Assembly: GCA_937919435.1 (NCBI GenBank)
Contig: CALFRR010000248.1
Coordinates: 1 to 64,000 of the forward strand
DNA length: 64,000 nucleotides
Direction of reading: 5' to 3'
Origin: an uncultured Alphaproteobacteria bacterium
GTDB lineage: Bacteria > Pseudomonadota > Alphaproteobacteria > Rhizobiales > Ancalomicrobiaceae
Shown here: piece after piece, positions 11,698 to 21,309 of the stretch
Layout of the letters: the number at the start of each line of letters is the position of its first letter
How positions within the stretch are numbered: the first letter of the stretch is position 1
The notes under the pieces: generated by a model
What the model was told of the DNA's origin: nothing
Databases searched by the model: none
The model's input: the letters and a program-made list of their open reading frames with translations, nothing else
Program-made: the position numbers and the translations under genes

Positions 11698-12716
11698 TCC
11701 GGATCTCCGACGCCGGCGAGCGCGGCGAGACGTCGTTCGAGGACGGTGCCGGGGTCCATGCCGGCGAGCACGGCGCGGGCCTCGGCGGCATCGCGGTGCA
11801 TCTGGGCGACCAGCGCATCGACCGACGGGAACTTCTCCTCCTCGCGCAGCCGCGAGACGAAGCGCACCTCGGCGACCCTGCCGTAGAGATCGCCGGAGAA
11901 GTCGAAGACGTGGGTCTCGAGCACCGGCAGGCCGTTGCCGAACTGCGGCCGGCGGCCCCAGTTGGCGACCCCGGTGTGGACGATCCGGTCGACGGTGAAG
12001 GTCACCGCGTAGACGCCGTGGCGCAGCCGGCAGTCCGGCGCGAGCAGCATGTTGGCGGTGGGAAAGCCGAGGGTTCGGCCGCGGCGGTCGCCGCCGACCA
12101 CCGGTCCGCGGACGAACCAGCGGTAGCCGAGCAGTCCGCCGGCCTCGGCGACGTCGCCGGCGGCGAGCGCCGCGCGGATCCGGCTCGACGAGACGTTCTC
12201 GCCGTCCTCGGCGGCGAACGGCTCGACCACGTCGACCGAGAAGCCGTGGCGCCGGCCGGCGGCATCGAGGAAGGCGGGGTCGCCCCGCCGTCCCCGTCCG
12301 AAATGGAAGTCCCAACCGACGGTGACGCCGGAGACCCGGAGTTTCTCCAGCAGCACCCGCTCGACGAAGTCTTCCGCGGAACGCTCCGCGAACTCCGCGT
12401 CGAAGCGGGCGACGACCAGACCGTCGAGGCCGAGGGCGGCGACCAGACGGGCCTTCACCTCCGGCGGCGACAGGCGGAACACCGGATGGTCGGGGACGAA
12501 ATGGGTGCGCGGATGCGGCTCGAAGGTGACCGCCAGCGCCGGCTGGCCCTGCGCCCGGGCGCGGTCGAGGGTGGCGGCGAGCACCGCCTGATGGCCACGA
12601 TGGACACCGTCGAAGTTGCCGATCGCCACATGGGCTCCGGCCAACGACGCCGGCAGCTCCGAGGCGAGGTCGAACGACGCGAACGGCAGCGGAGCCGCCG
12701 AAGGGATATCGGACAT
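11694..12716 (-). CDS. ribF: Bifunctional riboflavin kinase / FAD synthetase
   Basis: This 340-residue enzyme makes FMN from riboflavin and FAD from FMN. The N-terminal nucleotidyltransferase domain carries GNFDGVHRGH (residues 33-42) and the SSSRIR motif. The C-terminal riboflavin kinase domain carries GRTLGFPTANM. I took the ATG at 12716 because the N-terminus then matches the family; an upstream in-frame start at 12812 would add 32 Arg- and Pro-rich residues with no domain. The ribosome binding site is weak. It is separated from ileS-lspA, its neighbours in E. coli, by the reductase and transporter genes. Confidence 0.95.
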   Translation of the reverse strand: MSDIPSAAPLPFASFDLASELPASLAGAHVAIGNFDGVHRGHQAVLAATLDRARAQGQPALAVTFEPHPRTHFVPDHPVFRLSPPEVKARLVAALGLDGLVVARFDAEFAERSAEDFVERVLLEKLRVSGVTVGWDFHFGRGRRGDPAFLDAAGRRHGFSVDVVEPFAAEDGENVSSSRIRAALAAGDVAEAGGLLGYRWFVRGPVVGGDRRGRTLGFPTANMLLAPDCRLRHGVYAVTFTVDRIVHTGVANWGRRPQFGNGLPVLETHVFDFSGDLYGRVAEVRFVSRLREEEKFPSVDALVAQMHRDAAEARAVLAGMDPGTVLERRLAALAGVGDPE

Positions 12717-12881
12717 CGGAGCCGGGATCGGTGAGGGCTTCGGGACGCCGCGGCACGGCCGCCGACGGGTGGCCGGTTCGGCGCGGTCGGTCGAGACCCT
12801 GCCCTCTCGCACCCCACGAGGTCAAGAGCGAGCAGGTGCAGCCCGGCCATTCGGCGACCCGACGGGCGTCCCGGTGCGGTA

Positions 12882-13325
12882 TCAGGCCGCCGCCGGGCGC
12901 GCCGGCACCACCACCACCGCCTCGCCGCCCAGGACGACGGTCTCGCCGACCCGGGCGAGGCAGGCGAAGCGGGCCCGCCGACCTCTGGCCACCAGTTCGA
13001 CCACTTCGACCGAGACGTCGATCGGATCGCCGAGACGAACCGGGGCACGAAAATCGAGCGTCTGCGACAGATAGATCGAACCGGGTCCCGGCAGGCGAGT
13101 GCCGAGCAGGGTGGAGAACAGACTGGCGGTCAGCAGCCCATGGACGATGCGACCACCGAAACGCGTCGACGCCGCATAATCGGCGTCGAGATGGATGGGA
13201 TTGTCGTCGCCACAGAGACGGGCGAAGTCTGCCACATCGACATCGAAAAAGGTCTTCCTCAGGGTTTCGCGCATTCCCAGAGTCAGATCTTCGAAGAAGT
13301 GTGGCGTATGGCCGGATGCGAGCAT
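12882..13325 (-). CDS. MaoC-family (R)-specific enoyl-CoA hydratase (PhaJ-like)
   Basis: This is a 147-residue single hot-dog domain protein. The hydratase-2 motif GDDNPIHLDADY (residues 39-50) contains the catalytic Asp40 and His45. Proteins of this size hydrate trans-2-enoyl-CoA to (R)-3-hydroxyacyl-CoA, for polyhydroxyalkanoate synthesis or fatty-acid metabolism. The exact substrate is not evident. The ATG at 13325 has GGGAGGG upstream. It lies 165 bases from ribF on the same strand and is divergent from cheY. Confidence 0.88.
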   Translation of the reverse strand: MLASGHTPHFFEDLTLGMRETLRKTFFDVDVADFARLCGDDNPIHLDADYAASTRFGGRIVHGLLTASLFSTLLGTRLPGPGSIYLSQTLDFRAPVRLGDPIDVSVEVVELVARGRRARFACLARVGETVVLGGEAVVVVPARPAAA

Positions 13326-13641
13326 TTTCCCGCCCTCCCGATTCTCTACGATATCGTCGTGACGCTAATCACGGCATGCAGGATGAGGCAAGACACCCGA
13401 AAGTCCCAAACGAGCAATCCGAGAGACTCTCGAAAGGGAACGTAAACCATGAGTACCCAGAAAAACCGACGATCGACCGAGCTCGTCATTAACCGAATAT
13501 TTGAAGCTCGGCGCTAGATTGACCCTTGAGCTCGGGAATCGAGTGGTGACGATCGGCGCCCGGTCGCCCACGGACCCCGAGGTCGGTGTGACGCGAACGC
13601 GTCGGCAGGACGAGTCGCAGCCCGTTTCGGAGAACGTACTC
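13326..13641. other. Divergent intergenic region maoC / cheY, comparatively AT-rich
   Basis: These 316 bases are noticeably richer in A and T than the surrounding genes, especially 13340-13520, which includes CATTAACCGAATATTTGAAG. I see no gene. The region probably carries the promoters of the hydratase and cheY genes, but no clear sigma70 pair stands out. Confidence 0.5.
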
Positions 13642-14025
13642 ATGGCGCTGGACCTTTCGATGCCGGTTCTCGTGGTCGACGACTACAAGACCATGATCCG
13701 GATCATCCGCAATCTTCTCAAGCAACTCGGATTCGACGACGTCGACGAAGCGTCGGACGGGACCGAAGCGCTCGGCAAAATGAAGGAGCGCCGTTACGGC
13801 CTCGTCATCTCCGACTGGAACATGGAACCGATGACCGGCTACGAGCTGCTGAAGCACGTACGCGCCGATCCGGGCCTGACCAAGACGCCGTTCATCATGG
13901 TCACCGCGGAATCGAAGACGGAGAACGTCATCGCCGCGAAGAAGGCCGGCGTGAACAACTACATCGTCAAGCCGTTCAACGCGCAGACGCTGAAGGGCAA
14001 GATCGAAGCCGTCTTCAGCGACTGA
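13642..14025 (+). CDS. cheY: CheY-type chemotaxis response regulator
   Basis: This is a 127-residue stand-alone receiver domain with no output domain. The acidic pocket is at D13 and D14 and the phospho-acceptor is D58 (ISDWNMEP). The switch Thr is at 88 and the invariant Lys at 110 (IVKPF). SDWNMEPMTGYELL is typical of motility CheY proteins. When phosphorylated it would bind the flagellar switch. A cheZ homologue follows 76 bases downstream, so kinase-independent shut-off is encoded next to the regulator. The start is the ATG at 13642; an in-frame extension to 13501 has no domain. Confidence 0.92.
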   Translation: MALDLSMPVLVVDDYKTMIRIIRNLLKQLGFDDVDEASDGTEALGKMKERRYGLVISDWNMEPMTGYELLKHVRADPGLTKTPFIMVTAESKTENVIAAKKAGVNNYIVKPFNAQTLKGKIEAVFSD

Positions 14026-14101
14026 AGCATCGGTGGGATGATCCTCGACCGGTGGTGGCAGGGGGCCGCGCCGGTTCGATCGACAGACGAAGGGACGGGA
14101 C

Positions 14102-14770
14102 ATGGCTCCGGTACAACCGGAGCAGCTCTCGCAGCTCGTCGAGTTCATCAAAGAGCAACGCCGCGATCTCACGCTCGAGGACGTCATGGTCCTCGCCGAG
14201 CGGATGGCGGAGTCTCTCGATCACTCGATGGCGCGTGTCGACGAACTGCTCCATGACGAATTCCAGGCGATCATCGGCGAAATCGGCGGCCTGCGCCGCG
14301 ACATTTCGAATCTGAAGCCGGATCTCGTCCGCTACGACAAGATTCCGCAGGCCGGCCAGGAGCTCGACGCCGTCGTCGAAGCGACCGAGGCGGCGACCTG
14401 CGCGATCATGGAGGCCGCCGAGGAGATCATGGCGGCCGACGCCTCCGACCCGGATGCCTACAAGGCTCTGGTCGACGAGAAGATGATCGTCGTGTTCGAA
14501 GCCTGCTCGTTCCAGGACATCACCGGCCAACGGATCGCCAAGGTGGTCCGGACGCTCGGCTGGATCGAAGATCGGCTGAACACGCTCTCGAAGACGCTGA
14601 AGCTCGACACCTACGAGGCGCCTCCCCAAGAGGAGACCGCCGAAGAGCGTCGGGAACGCGAACTCATGCTGCACGGGCCGCAGATGAAGGGCGAGGCGAT
14701 CGACCAGACGGAGGTCGACGACCTGCTGTCGACCTCCGATCAATCGGCGATCGACGCCCTGTTCGACTGA
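14102..14770 (+). CDS. cheZ: CheZ-family CheY-P phosphatase
   Basis: This 222-residue, largely helical protein should dephosphorylate CheY-P. The family signature reads EACSFQDITGQRI, with the counterparts of the catalytic Asp and Gln of E. coli CheZ at D139 and Q143. After a charged linker (about residues 170-198), the tail carries two short acidic helices, VDDLL (205-209) and IDALF (217-221). Both resemble the CheY-docking peptide at the end of E. coli CheZ and the N-terminus of FliM. It lies directly downstream of cheY. A second, unlinked paralogue is at 29871-30578. Confidence 0.88.
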   Translation: MAPVQPEQLSQLVEFIKEQRRDLTLEDVMVLAERMAESLDHSMARVDELLHDEFQAIIGEIGGLRRDISNLKPDLVRYDKIPQAGQELDAVVEATEAATCAIMEAAEEIMAADASDPDAYKALVDEKMIVVFEACSFQDITGQRIAKVVRTLGWIEDRLNTLSKTLKLDTYEAPPQEETAEERRERELMLHGPQMKGEAIDQTEVDDLLSTSDQSAIDALFD

Positions 14771-14796
14771 ACTCCGCTACCGTTCTCCGCGACACG

Positions 14797-14825
14797 ACGG
14801 CCGTCCGCACTCCGGGCGGCCGTTT
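14797..14825 (+). terminator. Hairpin terminator after cheZ
   Basis: An 11-bp stem, ACGGCCGTCCG / CGGGCGGCCGT with one G-T pair, has a 5-base loop and is followed by TTTCG. It starts 26 bases after the cheZ stop and could also serve the convergent EAL gene. Confidence 0.75.
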
Positions 14826-14843
14826 CGCCGTTCATGGGAGCGG

Positions 14844-16415
14844 TCAGCGCAGGCCGGTTCCCGGAACGATGCGAATGCCGGGGCGTACCGCCGGCGCCTC
14901 GTCGGTGGCCGGGCGCGACGCAGCGGCGGGCCGGTCGCGGCTCGACAGGACCGGACCGCCGGACAGATCGGGCAGGGTCGGCCGCGACGGTTGCGACTGC
15001 GGCGGCGCGACGCGACCGCCGGCGGTGACCGGAACTCCTGACGCCCGAACGACCGGCGGAACCACCGGAGACGCGGCCGGTGCCTCGCTCTTCGCCGGGC
15101 GCCTGACCGTCTGGCTCGGCGGCGCGGTCGGCGGGGCCTTGTTGGGGTCGATGCGCACCGGACGCGGCGGCGAGAACAGGAAGCCCTGACCGAAGCGGAT
15201 GCCGAAATCGAGGACGTCGACCACCTCGGCCTCCCGTTCGATCCGCGAGGCGATCAGATCCATGCCGAAGCGCTGGAAATAGTCGGCGAGATCGGCGGGA
15301 TGGATGTCGGTGGCCAGTTCCTCGGGGCGGCGGACCAGACGCTCGGCGTCGATCTTGACGTATCGGAAGCCGCTGTCGGCGAGGTTCTGGAAACTGATCT
15401 TGAGGTCGGAGACCCGGTCGATCGAGAACCGGAAGCCGAGTTCGCGCAGCGCCGCGAGGCTCTCGTGCTCGATCGCGCCCATCGCCCGCACCGCCGACTG
15501 CGGGAACTCGAAGACCAGCAGATCGCACAGATCGCGATTCTTCTCGAGCACCTGGACGAAGTCGCCGACGAAGTCGCCGTGACCGAGACTGATGCCGGAG
15601 AGATTCAGGAACACTCCGACCTCGGTCGACCGCGCGGTGAGGCGACGCAGCAGACGCACCGACTTGAGCAGGATCTGCTCGTCGAGAGTGGCGACGTAGC
15701 CGCGCGCCTCGGCGATCGGGATGTAGTCGGAAGGGTGGACGATCTCGCCCTCTTCGGTCCGCAGGCGGGTCATCGCCTCGTAGAAGCGCGGCTTGCGCTG
15801 CGGCAGCGTGACGATCGGTTGCAGCAGGATTTCGATGCGATCGGCATCGACGGCGCGGCGCACCAGATCGAGGAAGCCGTCGGCGTCGAGATGCGAGAAG
15901 CGTTCGGGCACCAGCGCCGCGGAATCGGAGCGCACCTCCATCGACGCCGACACCGGAGCGGGAGATTCACCGGTCGGCCGCGGCCGGGCGACGGCCACCG
16001 GAGCGCGCGCCACCTTGCCCTCGGCGACCGCGATCTCCAGATCGGCGACCGTCTCGATCACCTGCCGGGTCATCGTGCCGAGCACCTCGACCTCGGCGAG
16101 GACCTGCTCCAGTTCGTCGCGGGAGCGGCGCGGCGCGGTGGTCTCCAGGGCCGCCAACCGACGCTCCAGAGCTTCGATGTCGCCGCCGAAGATGCCGATC
16201 CGGCGTTCCACCGCGGCGATACGCCGTTCCGTGGTGCGGCGCGCCCGTCCGTCCAGTCCGTGCAGACGCAGCAGCGCGAGCGCGGCGAGCACCACGAAGG
16301 CGAAGACGAAGGCCCCCTCGAGCGTCGCCTGAAACTGGAAATGGGCGATCGCGCCGGCACTCGCGGCGGCGATCGGGATGCAGATCGCGATGAAGAGGTC
16401 TGCGAAACGCTGCAT
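14844..16415 (-). CDS. Membrane-anchored degenerate EAL-domain protein (TipF-like)
   Basis: This 523-residue protein has two N-terminal membrane segments (about residues 5-25 and 33-50), a coiled coil (about 55-120) and an EAL domain (about 170-405). A Pro/Ala-rich tail follows. The EAL site keeps the Glu of YEAM, the Asn of FLNLSG, the Glu of FEFPQS, the Lys of VKID and the Gln of GQGFLF. The metal-binding DDFG loop reads IDRVSD, so the second Asp is lost. Phosphodiesterase activity is unlikely, though c-di-GMP binding may survive. The architecture matches Caulobacter TipF, a c-di-GMP-binding factor for flagellum placement. Location beside cheY-cheZ fits that, but orthology is inferred. Confidence 0.8.
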   Translation of the reverse strand: MQRFADLFIAICIPIAAASAGAIAHFQFQATLEGAFVFAFVVLAALALLRLHGLDGRARRTTERRIAAVERRIGIFGGDIEALERRLAALETTAPRRSRDELEQVLAEVEVLGTMTRQVIETVADLEIAVAEGKVARAPVAVARPRPTGESPAPVSASMEVRSDSAALVPERFSHLDADGFLDLVRRAVDADRIEILLQPIVTLPQRKPRFYEAMTRLRTEEGEIVHPSDYIPIAEARGYVATLDEQILLKSVRLLRRLTARSTEVGVFLNLSGISLGHGDFVGDFVQVLEKNRDLCDLLVFEFPQSAVRAMGAIEHESLAALRELGFRFSIDRVSDLKISFQNLADSGFRYVKIDAERLVRRPEELATDIHPADLADYFQRFGMDLIASRIEREAEVVDVLDFGIRFGQGFLFSPPRPVRIDPNKAPPTAPPSQTVRRPAKSEAPAASPVVPPVVRASGVPVTAGGRVAPPQSQPSRPTLPDLSGGPVLSSRDRPAAASRPATDEAPAVRPGIRIVPGTGLR

Positions 16416-16903
16416 CTCGGGGCCCGGAGTCCAGACTCCGCGAAAGGGAGGAAGCGGAATCGATTCGTGGTGAACTATGCGTGATTCACGTCCGGGACGG
16501 AACGCCGCCCACCGATCGTCCGGGATTATCCACCGCCGGGGACGCGACGGCAGCGGCTTCGACGGCCGGGATCGGCGAGGACGCCGACCGGTCGCCCGCC
16601 ACCGAAGGAGCGTCTCGGCTTGCCCCCGCTATCAACGCAATCTTTGAATCAATTGTCTTCCGTAAACCATTTCGCCGTCCCCAGCTGTAATATCACCGAC
16701 ACGATGCGTAGTCTTCGAGTGCAGCGCGATTCTCTTCTTGTGTTTTTCGCGCCTGTTTCGACATTTTACACAACGCGCGGAGAGAATAATTGAGACGGAG
16801 CGGACCGCCTCCCATCGATACATCGTCGCACAACTTCTATACTACCGCAGCGACAACACAGTCGTTCGCATATGTAGCGAGCGCTCCGGCGTTGATACGT
16901 CGG
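16416..16903. other. AT-rich intergenic region upstream of the EAL gene
   Basis: These 488 bases lie between the EAL gene and a small membrane-protein gene. The part from about 16630 to 16880 is strikingly AT-rich for this genome. Short open frames in it use codons unlike the neighbours and have no ribosome binding sites, so I do not call them. It probably holds divergent promoters. Confidence 0.5.
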
Positions 16904-17065
16904 GTGAGGAAGGCGATCGTCGAGGATGCCCCCGACGACCTCGACGAGGTGGAAGCGGCGATCGACGCCGAGCCACGATCGGGTTGGGTCGGCATCGTCC
17001 GTCTCGCCCTGGTCGCCTATTCGGTCGGGTTCTGGCTGACGATCGCCTGGTGGGTGTTCGGCTAG
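16904..17065 (+). CDS. Small single-pass membrane protein, unknown function
   Basis: I do not recognise this gene. From a GTG at 16904 it encodes 53 residues: an acidic N-terminal half (about 30% Asp and Glu) and a C-terminal membrane segment (about residues 29-51) rich in Trp, ending TIAWWVFG. From 16904 onward the codons are typical of the genome (mostly G or C in third position). The in-frame sequence upstream to an ATG at 16790 is not, so I prefer the short form. A TTG at 16892 is an alternative start. A strong hairpin begins 10 bases after the stop, which supports a real transcription unit. No ribosome binding site is obvious. Confidence 0.5.
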   Translation: MRKAIVEDAPDDLDEVEAAIDAEPRSGWVGIVRLALVAYSVGFWLTIAWWVFG

Positions 17066-17074
17066 ACCCGTCCC

Positions 17075-17111
17075 GCGGCCGGAGGGACGGAGCGGTGTTC
17101 CCTCCGGCCGC
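17075..17111 (+). terminator. Strong hairpin after the 53-aa membrane protein
   Basis: A perfect 13-bp stem, GCGGCCGGAGGGA / TCCCTCCGGCCGC, has an 11-base loop. There is no long U run (GCCCCTTG follows). It is placed as a terminator for the small gene ending at 17065. Confidence 0.75.
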
Positions 17112-17177
17112 GCCCCTTGACCCGTCGGCGGCGAGTGCCGATATCGACGACGACACGAAATCACGAGGAACCGGACG

Positions 17178-17372
17178 ATGATCACCCTCGACGTCGAAGG
17201 CATGACGTGCATGGGCTGCGTGCGCAGCGTCCGCACCGCGCTCGAGAAGCGTGATCCCGCGGCCCACATCGAGATCGATCTCCCCAGCGGCCGGGTCGAG
17301 ATCGACGGCGCCATCACGCCGGACGACGCGAAGGCGGCGATCGAAGCCGCCGGGTTCGACGTCCGCGGCTGA
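17178..17372 (+). CDS. Heavy-metal-associated (HMA) domain protein, CopZ-like
   Basis: This is a 64-residue single HMA domain with the ferredoxin-like fold. The metal site MTCMGC (residues 9-14) is of the Cu(I)-binding MxCxxC type. Such proteins carry copper in the cytosol to P-type ATPases or repressors. No copper ATPase or regulator is next to it here, so its partner must be elsewhere. The ATG at 17178 has GAGGAA upstream. It lies between two strong transcription features: the hairpin at 17075 and the groESL promoter at 17498. Confidence 0.88.
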   Translation: MITLDVEGMTCMGCVRSVRTALEKRDPAAHIEIDLPSGRVEIDGAITPDDAKAAIEAAGFDVRG

Positions 17373-17497
17373 CACCCCGCACGCACAGGACCGGGCGTCG
17401 CGCCTCTCGGCGGACCGGACGACCACCGCGTCGACCGACGGATCGCGCCTTCGACGTCGTGTCCTCGCCCGCGCGACCGTGGCGGCCCTTCTTCTCC

Positions 17498-17526
17498 TTG
17501 ACTCGGCTCCGAGGCGTACCTATCTC
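17498..17526 (+). promoter_or_regulatory. groESL promoter
   Basis: TTGACT (17498-17503) and TATCTC (17521-17526) are separated by 17 bases, 118 bases before groES. The CIRCE operator starts 10 bases after the -10 hexamer, so the two elements support each other. Confidence 0.75.
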
Positions 17527-17536
17527 GGGCGCGGAA

Positions 17537-17563
17537 CTGGCACTCGTATCCAGAGAGTGCCAA
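17537..17563 (+). promoter_or_regulatory. CIRCE operator (HrcA binding site)
   Basis: The inverted repeat CTGGCACTC-N9-GAGTGCCAA matches the CIRCE consensus TTAGCACTC-N9-GAGTGCTAA, with the exact 9-base spacer. It covers the expected groESL transcription start, so HrcA would block initiation and heat shock would relieve it. hrcA itself is not in the window. Confidence 0.92.
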
Positions 17564-17643
17564 CACCACCCGTCCCGACCGGTCGGGCGCCGCGTGCGAT
17601 CACGCGGCGACGCCGGTGAAACGCCCAATCGGAGGATCCGACG

Positions 17644-17937
17644 ATGGCCACCACCTTCCGCCCGCTCGCCGACCGCGTCCTGGTCAAGCGCATCGAAGCC
17701 GAGACCCGGACCGCCGGCAGCATCATCATTCCCGACACCGCCAAGGAGAAGCCGCAGGAGGGCGAGGTGATCGCCGTCGGCCCCGGCGCGCGTGACGAGA
17801 GCGGCAAGCTCACTCCCCTCGACGTCAAGGCCGGCGACAAGATCCTGTTCGGCAAGTGGTCGGGCACCGAGGTGAAGATCGACGGTCAGGATCTCCTGAT
17901 CATGAAGGAGAGCGACATCATGGGCATCGTCGGCTGA
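17644..17937 (+). CDS. groES: Co-chaperonin GroES
   Basis: This 97-residue protein forms the heptameric lid of the GroEL chamber. It shows the family opening [12 protein letters not shown], the mobile-loop region [21 protein letters not shown] (about residues 19-39) and the C-terminal [17 protein letters not shown]. The ATG at 17644 follows ATCGGAGGATCC. It is first in a groES-groEL operon behind a CIRCE operator, with groEL 53 bases downstream. Confidence 0.99.
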   Translation: MATTFRPLADRVLVKRIEAETRTAGSIIIPDTAKEKPQEGEVIAVGPGARDESGKLTPLDVKAGDKILFGKWSGTEVKIDGQDLLIMKESDIMGIVG

Positions 17938-17984
17938 GGCCGTCGCCCGTCGCCCCGTTTCTTCCCGTTTCCAATCCGGAGTAG

Positions 17985-19619
<1,635 letters not shown>

Positions 19620-19649
19620 GCCGCGCCTCGCGCGACGGCACCAGACGAG

Positions 19650-19677
19650 AGAGGCGGCCTCGGGGTCGCCTCTTTTT
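19650..19677 (+). terminator. Rho-independent terminator of groESL
   Basis: A 7-bp stem, AGAGGCG / CGCCTCT, with a 10-base loop is followed by a run of T. It starts 30 bases after the groEL stop. Confidence 0.85.
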
Positions 19678-19827
19678 CGTTGTGGATCGCCGCGAGACCC
19701 TTTTTTCGCGAAATTCCGTTACGGCAGCTTTGACGTAAGACAACGGAAGGAAGTTTCTGCGAGGCTCGTCGGGGTAAGGCGAAAAGCCACCGGCGACACA
19801 AGCCGGACCGTCGTGCGGAGGGCGGTC

Positions 19828-21240
19828 GTGCAGTTCTTCTATTGGAACGCGAGCTTCGAGATCGGAATTCCCCGGATCGACGCCCAACATCGTCGGCTGG
19901 TGGACCTGATCAACGCACTCGCGGTGACGATCACCGAGGGAGGCACGTTGCCGCAGGTCGCCGCGACGGTCGGCGATCTCCTCGACTATGCCGCGGTCCA
20001 TTTCGCCGACGAGGAGCTGATCCTCGATGCCTCCACGCTCGACGACGCGGCCAAGCGTCGCCATCGCCATGCCCACACGGCGTTCGTCGAAGAGGTCCGC
20101 CGCATCGCCCGCCGCGATGATCTACATCAAGCGGAGACCGCCGAGCGGATCCTCGAATTCCTCACCACCTGGCTGGTCGCCCACATCCTCGGCGCCGATC
20201 GCCAGCTCGCGGTCGGCGACGGCGACACCGAGCCGCAACCGACCGAAGACGCGACGCTCGAGGTCAACTCGGTCGAACGGGTGCTGATCCAGGCGCTGGG
20301 CGAGACCGAGCGCCGCTTCCGGCTGGTCACCGACCATGCCCCCGGCCTGACCTGGATCGCCGGCCGCGACGGCACCCGCGACTTCTTCAACCGCGCCTGG
20401 CTCGAATTCGTCGGGCTCGGCGACGTCGAGGCGAGCGCCTTCGACTGGCGCGACCACATCCACCCGGACGACCTCTCCGCCTACGTCGCGCTGCTCGACC
20501 AACTCGTCCGCCAACCGAAGGCGGTGCAGACAGAATATCGGCTGCGCCGGACCGAGGGCGGCTGGGCGCACGTGCTGGAGAAGATCCTGCCGCGCCACGA
20601 CGCCGGTGGCGCCTTCCTCGGGCTGATCGCCTCGGCCACCGACGTCACCGCGATCAAGCGCTCGGAGGAACTGCTCGCCCGCGCCAACCGCGAGCTCGAG
20701 CGCGAGGTGGCGCGTCGTACCGCCGAGATCGAACGGCTGATGCTGACCGATCCGCTGACCGGGGTCGGCAACCGCCGCTTCCTCTCCGAGAGGCTCGACG
20801 CGGCGATCCGGCACAGCGACGAGACCGGTCGGCCACTGACCGTCGGGTTCGTCGATCTCGACCACTTCAAGGCGATCAACGATCGTCACGGGCACGGCAT
20901 CGGCGACCGGGTGCTCGGCCGGGTCGCCGGTGTCCTCAGGGCGAACCTGCGGGAGAGCGACATCGTCGCCCGCTACGGCGGCGAGGAGTTCGTCGTGGTG
21001 TTTCCGGAGACCTCGCTCACCCCGGCCTTCGGGCTCGCCGAACGGCTGCGGGCGGCGGTGTCGCGGATCCGGATGGACGGGCTCGCCGTGACGGTCGGCG
21101 TATCGATCGGGCTCGCCGAGCGGCTGCCCGGCGAGCTCGGCTGCTGCGTCCTGTCGCGCGCCGATCGGGCGCTCTACCGGGCCAAGGGCGCCGGCCGCAA
21201 CCGCTGTCTGTGCGACACGGTCGAAGTCGACGCCGCGTGA
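19828..21240 (+). CDS. Hemerythrin-PAS-GGDEF diguanylate cyclase
   Basis: This 470-residue soluble protein fuses three domains. A bacteriohemerythrin domain (about residues 1-130) has the diiron His/Glu pattern DAQHRRL, HFADEE, HRHAH and WLVAHILGAD. A PAS domain (about 155-280) follows. Last is a GGDEF domain (about 305-465) with an intact GGEEF (384-388) and an RxxD inhibitory site (RESD) five residues before it. It should make c-di-GMP, with oxygen or redox state of the diiron site as input, like Vibrio VcBhr-DGC; the sensing role is inferred. The start is the GTG at 19828, with GGAG seven bases upstream, which begins exactly at the hemerythrin domain. Confidence 0.9.
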   Translation: MQFFYWNASFEIGIPRIDAQHRRLVDLINALAVTITEGGTLPQVAATVGDLLDYAAVHFADEELILDASTLDDAAKRRHRHAHTAFVEEVRRIARRDDLHQAETAERILEFLTTWLVAHILGADRQLAVGDGDTEPQPTEDATLEVNSVERVLIQALGETERRFRLVTDHAPGLTWIAGRDGTRDFFNRAWLEFVGLGDVEASAFDWRDHIHPDDLSAYVALLDQLVRQPKAVQTEYRLRRTEGGWAHVLEKILPRHDAGGAFLGLIASATDVTAIKRSEELLARANRELEREVARRTAEIERLMLTDPLTGVGNRRFLSERLDAAIRHSDETGRPLTVGFVDLDHFKAINDRHGHGIGDRVLGRVAGVLRANLRESDIVARYGGEEFVVVFPETSLTPAFGLAERLRAAVSRIRMDGLAVTVGVSIGLAERLPGELGCCVLSRADRALYRAKGAGRNRCLCDTVEVDAA

Positions 21241-21264
21241 CACCCGGCACGAGAACCGTCGAGA

Positions 21265-21304
21265 GGGCCGCCCCCCGCGAACCGGTCACGAGACGCGGCG
21301 GCCC
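21265..21304. terminator. Possible shared hairpin between convergent genes
   Basis: GGGCCGCC (21265-21272) and GGCGGCCC (21297-21304) can pair as an 8-bp stem with a 24-base loop, between the convergent cyclase and hisG genes. There is no T run. Confidence 0.35.
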
Positions 21305-21309
21305 GGCGG

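Noticed and set aside
13365..13643. A 92-codon minus-strand frame in the maoC-cheY gap
   Set aside because: Poor codon fit, no ribosome binding site, and it overlaps the cheY start.
16481..16823. Small open frames on both strands upstream of the 53-aa gene
   Set aside because: They have atypical codons, no ribosome binding sites and no resemblance to known proteins; the region looks regulatory.
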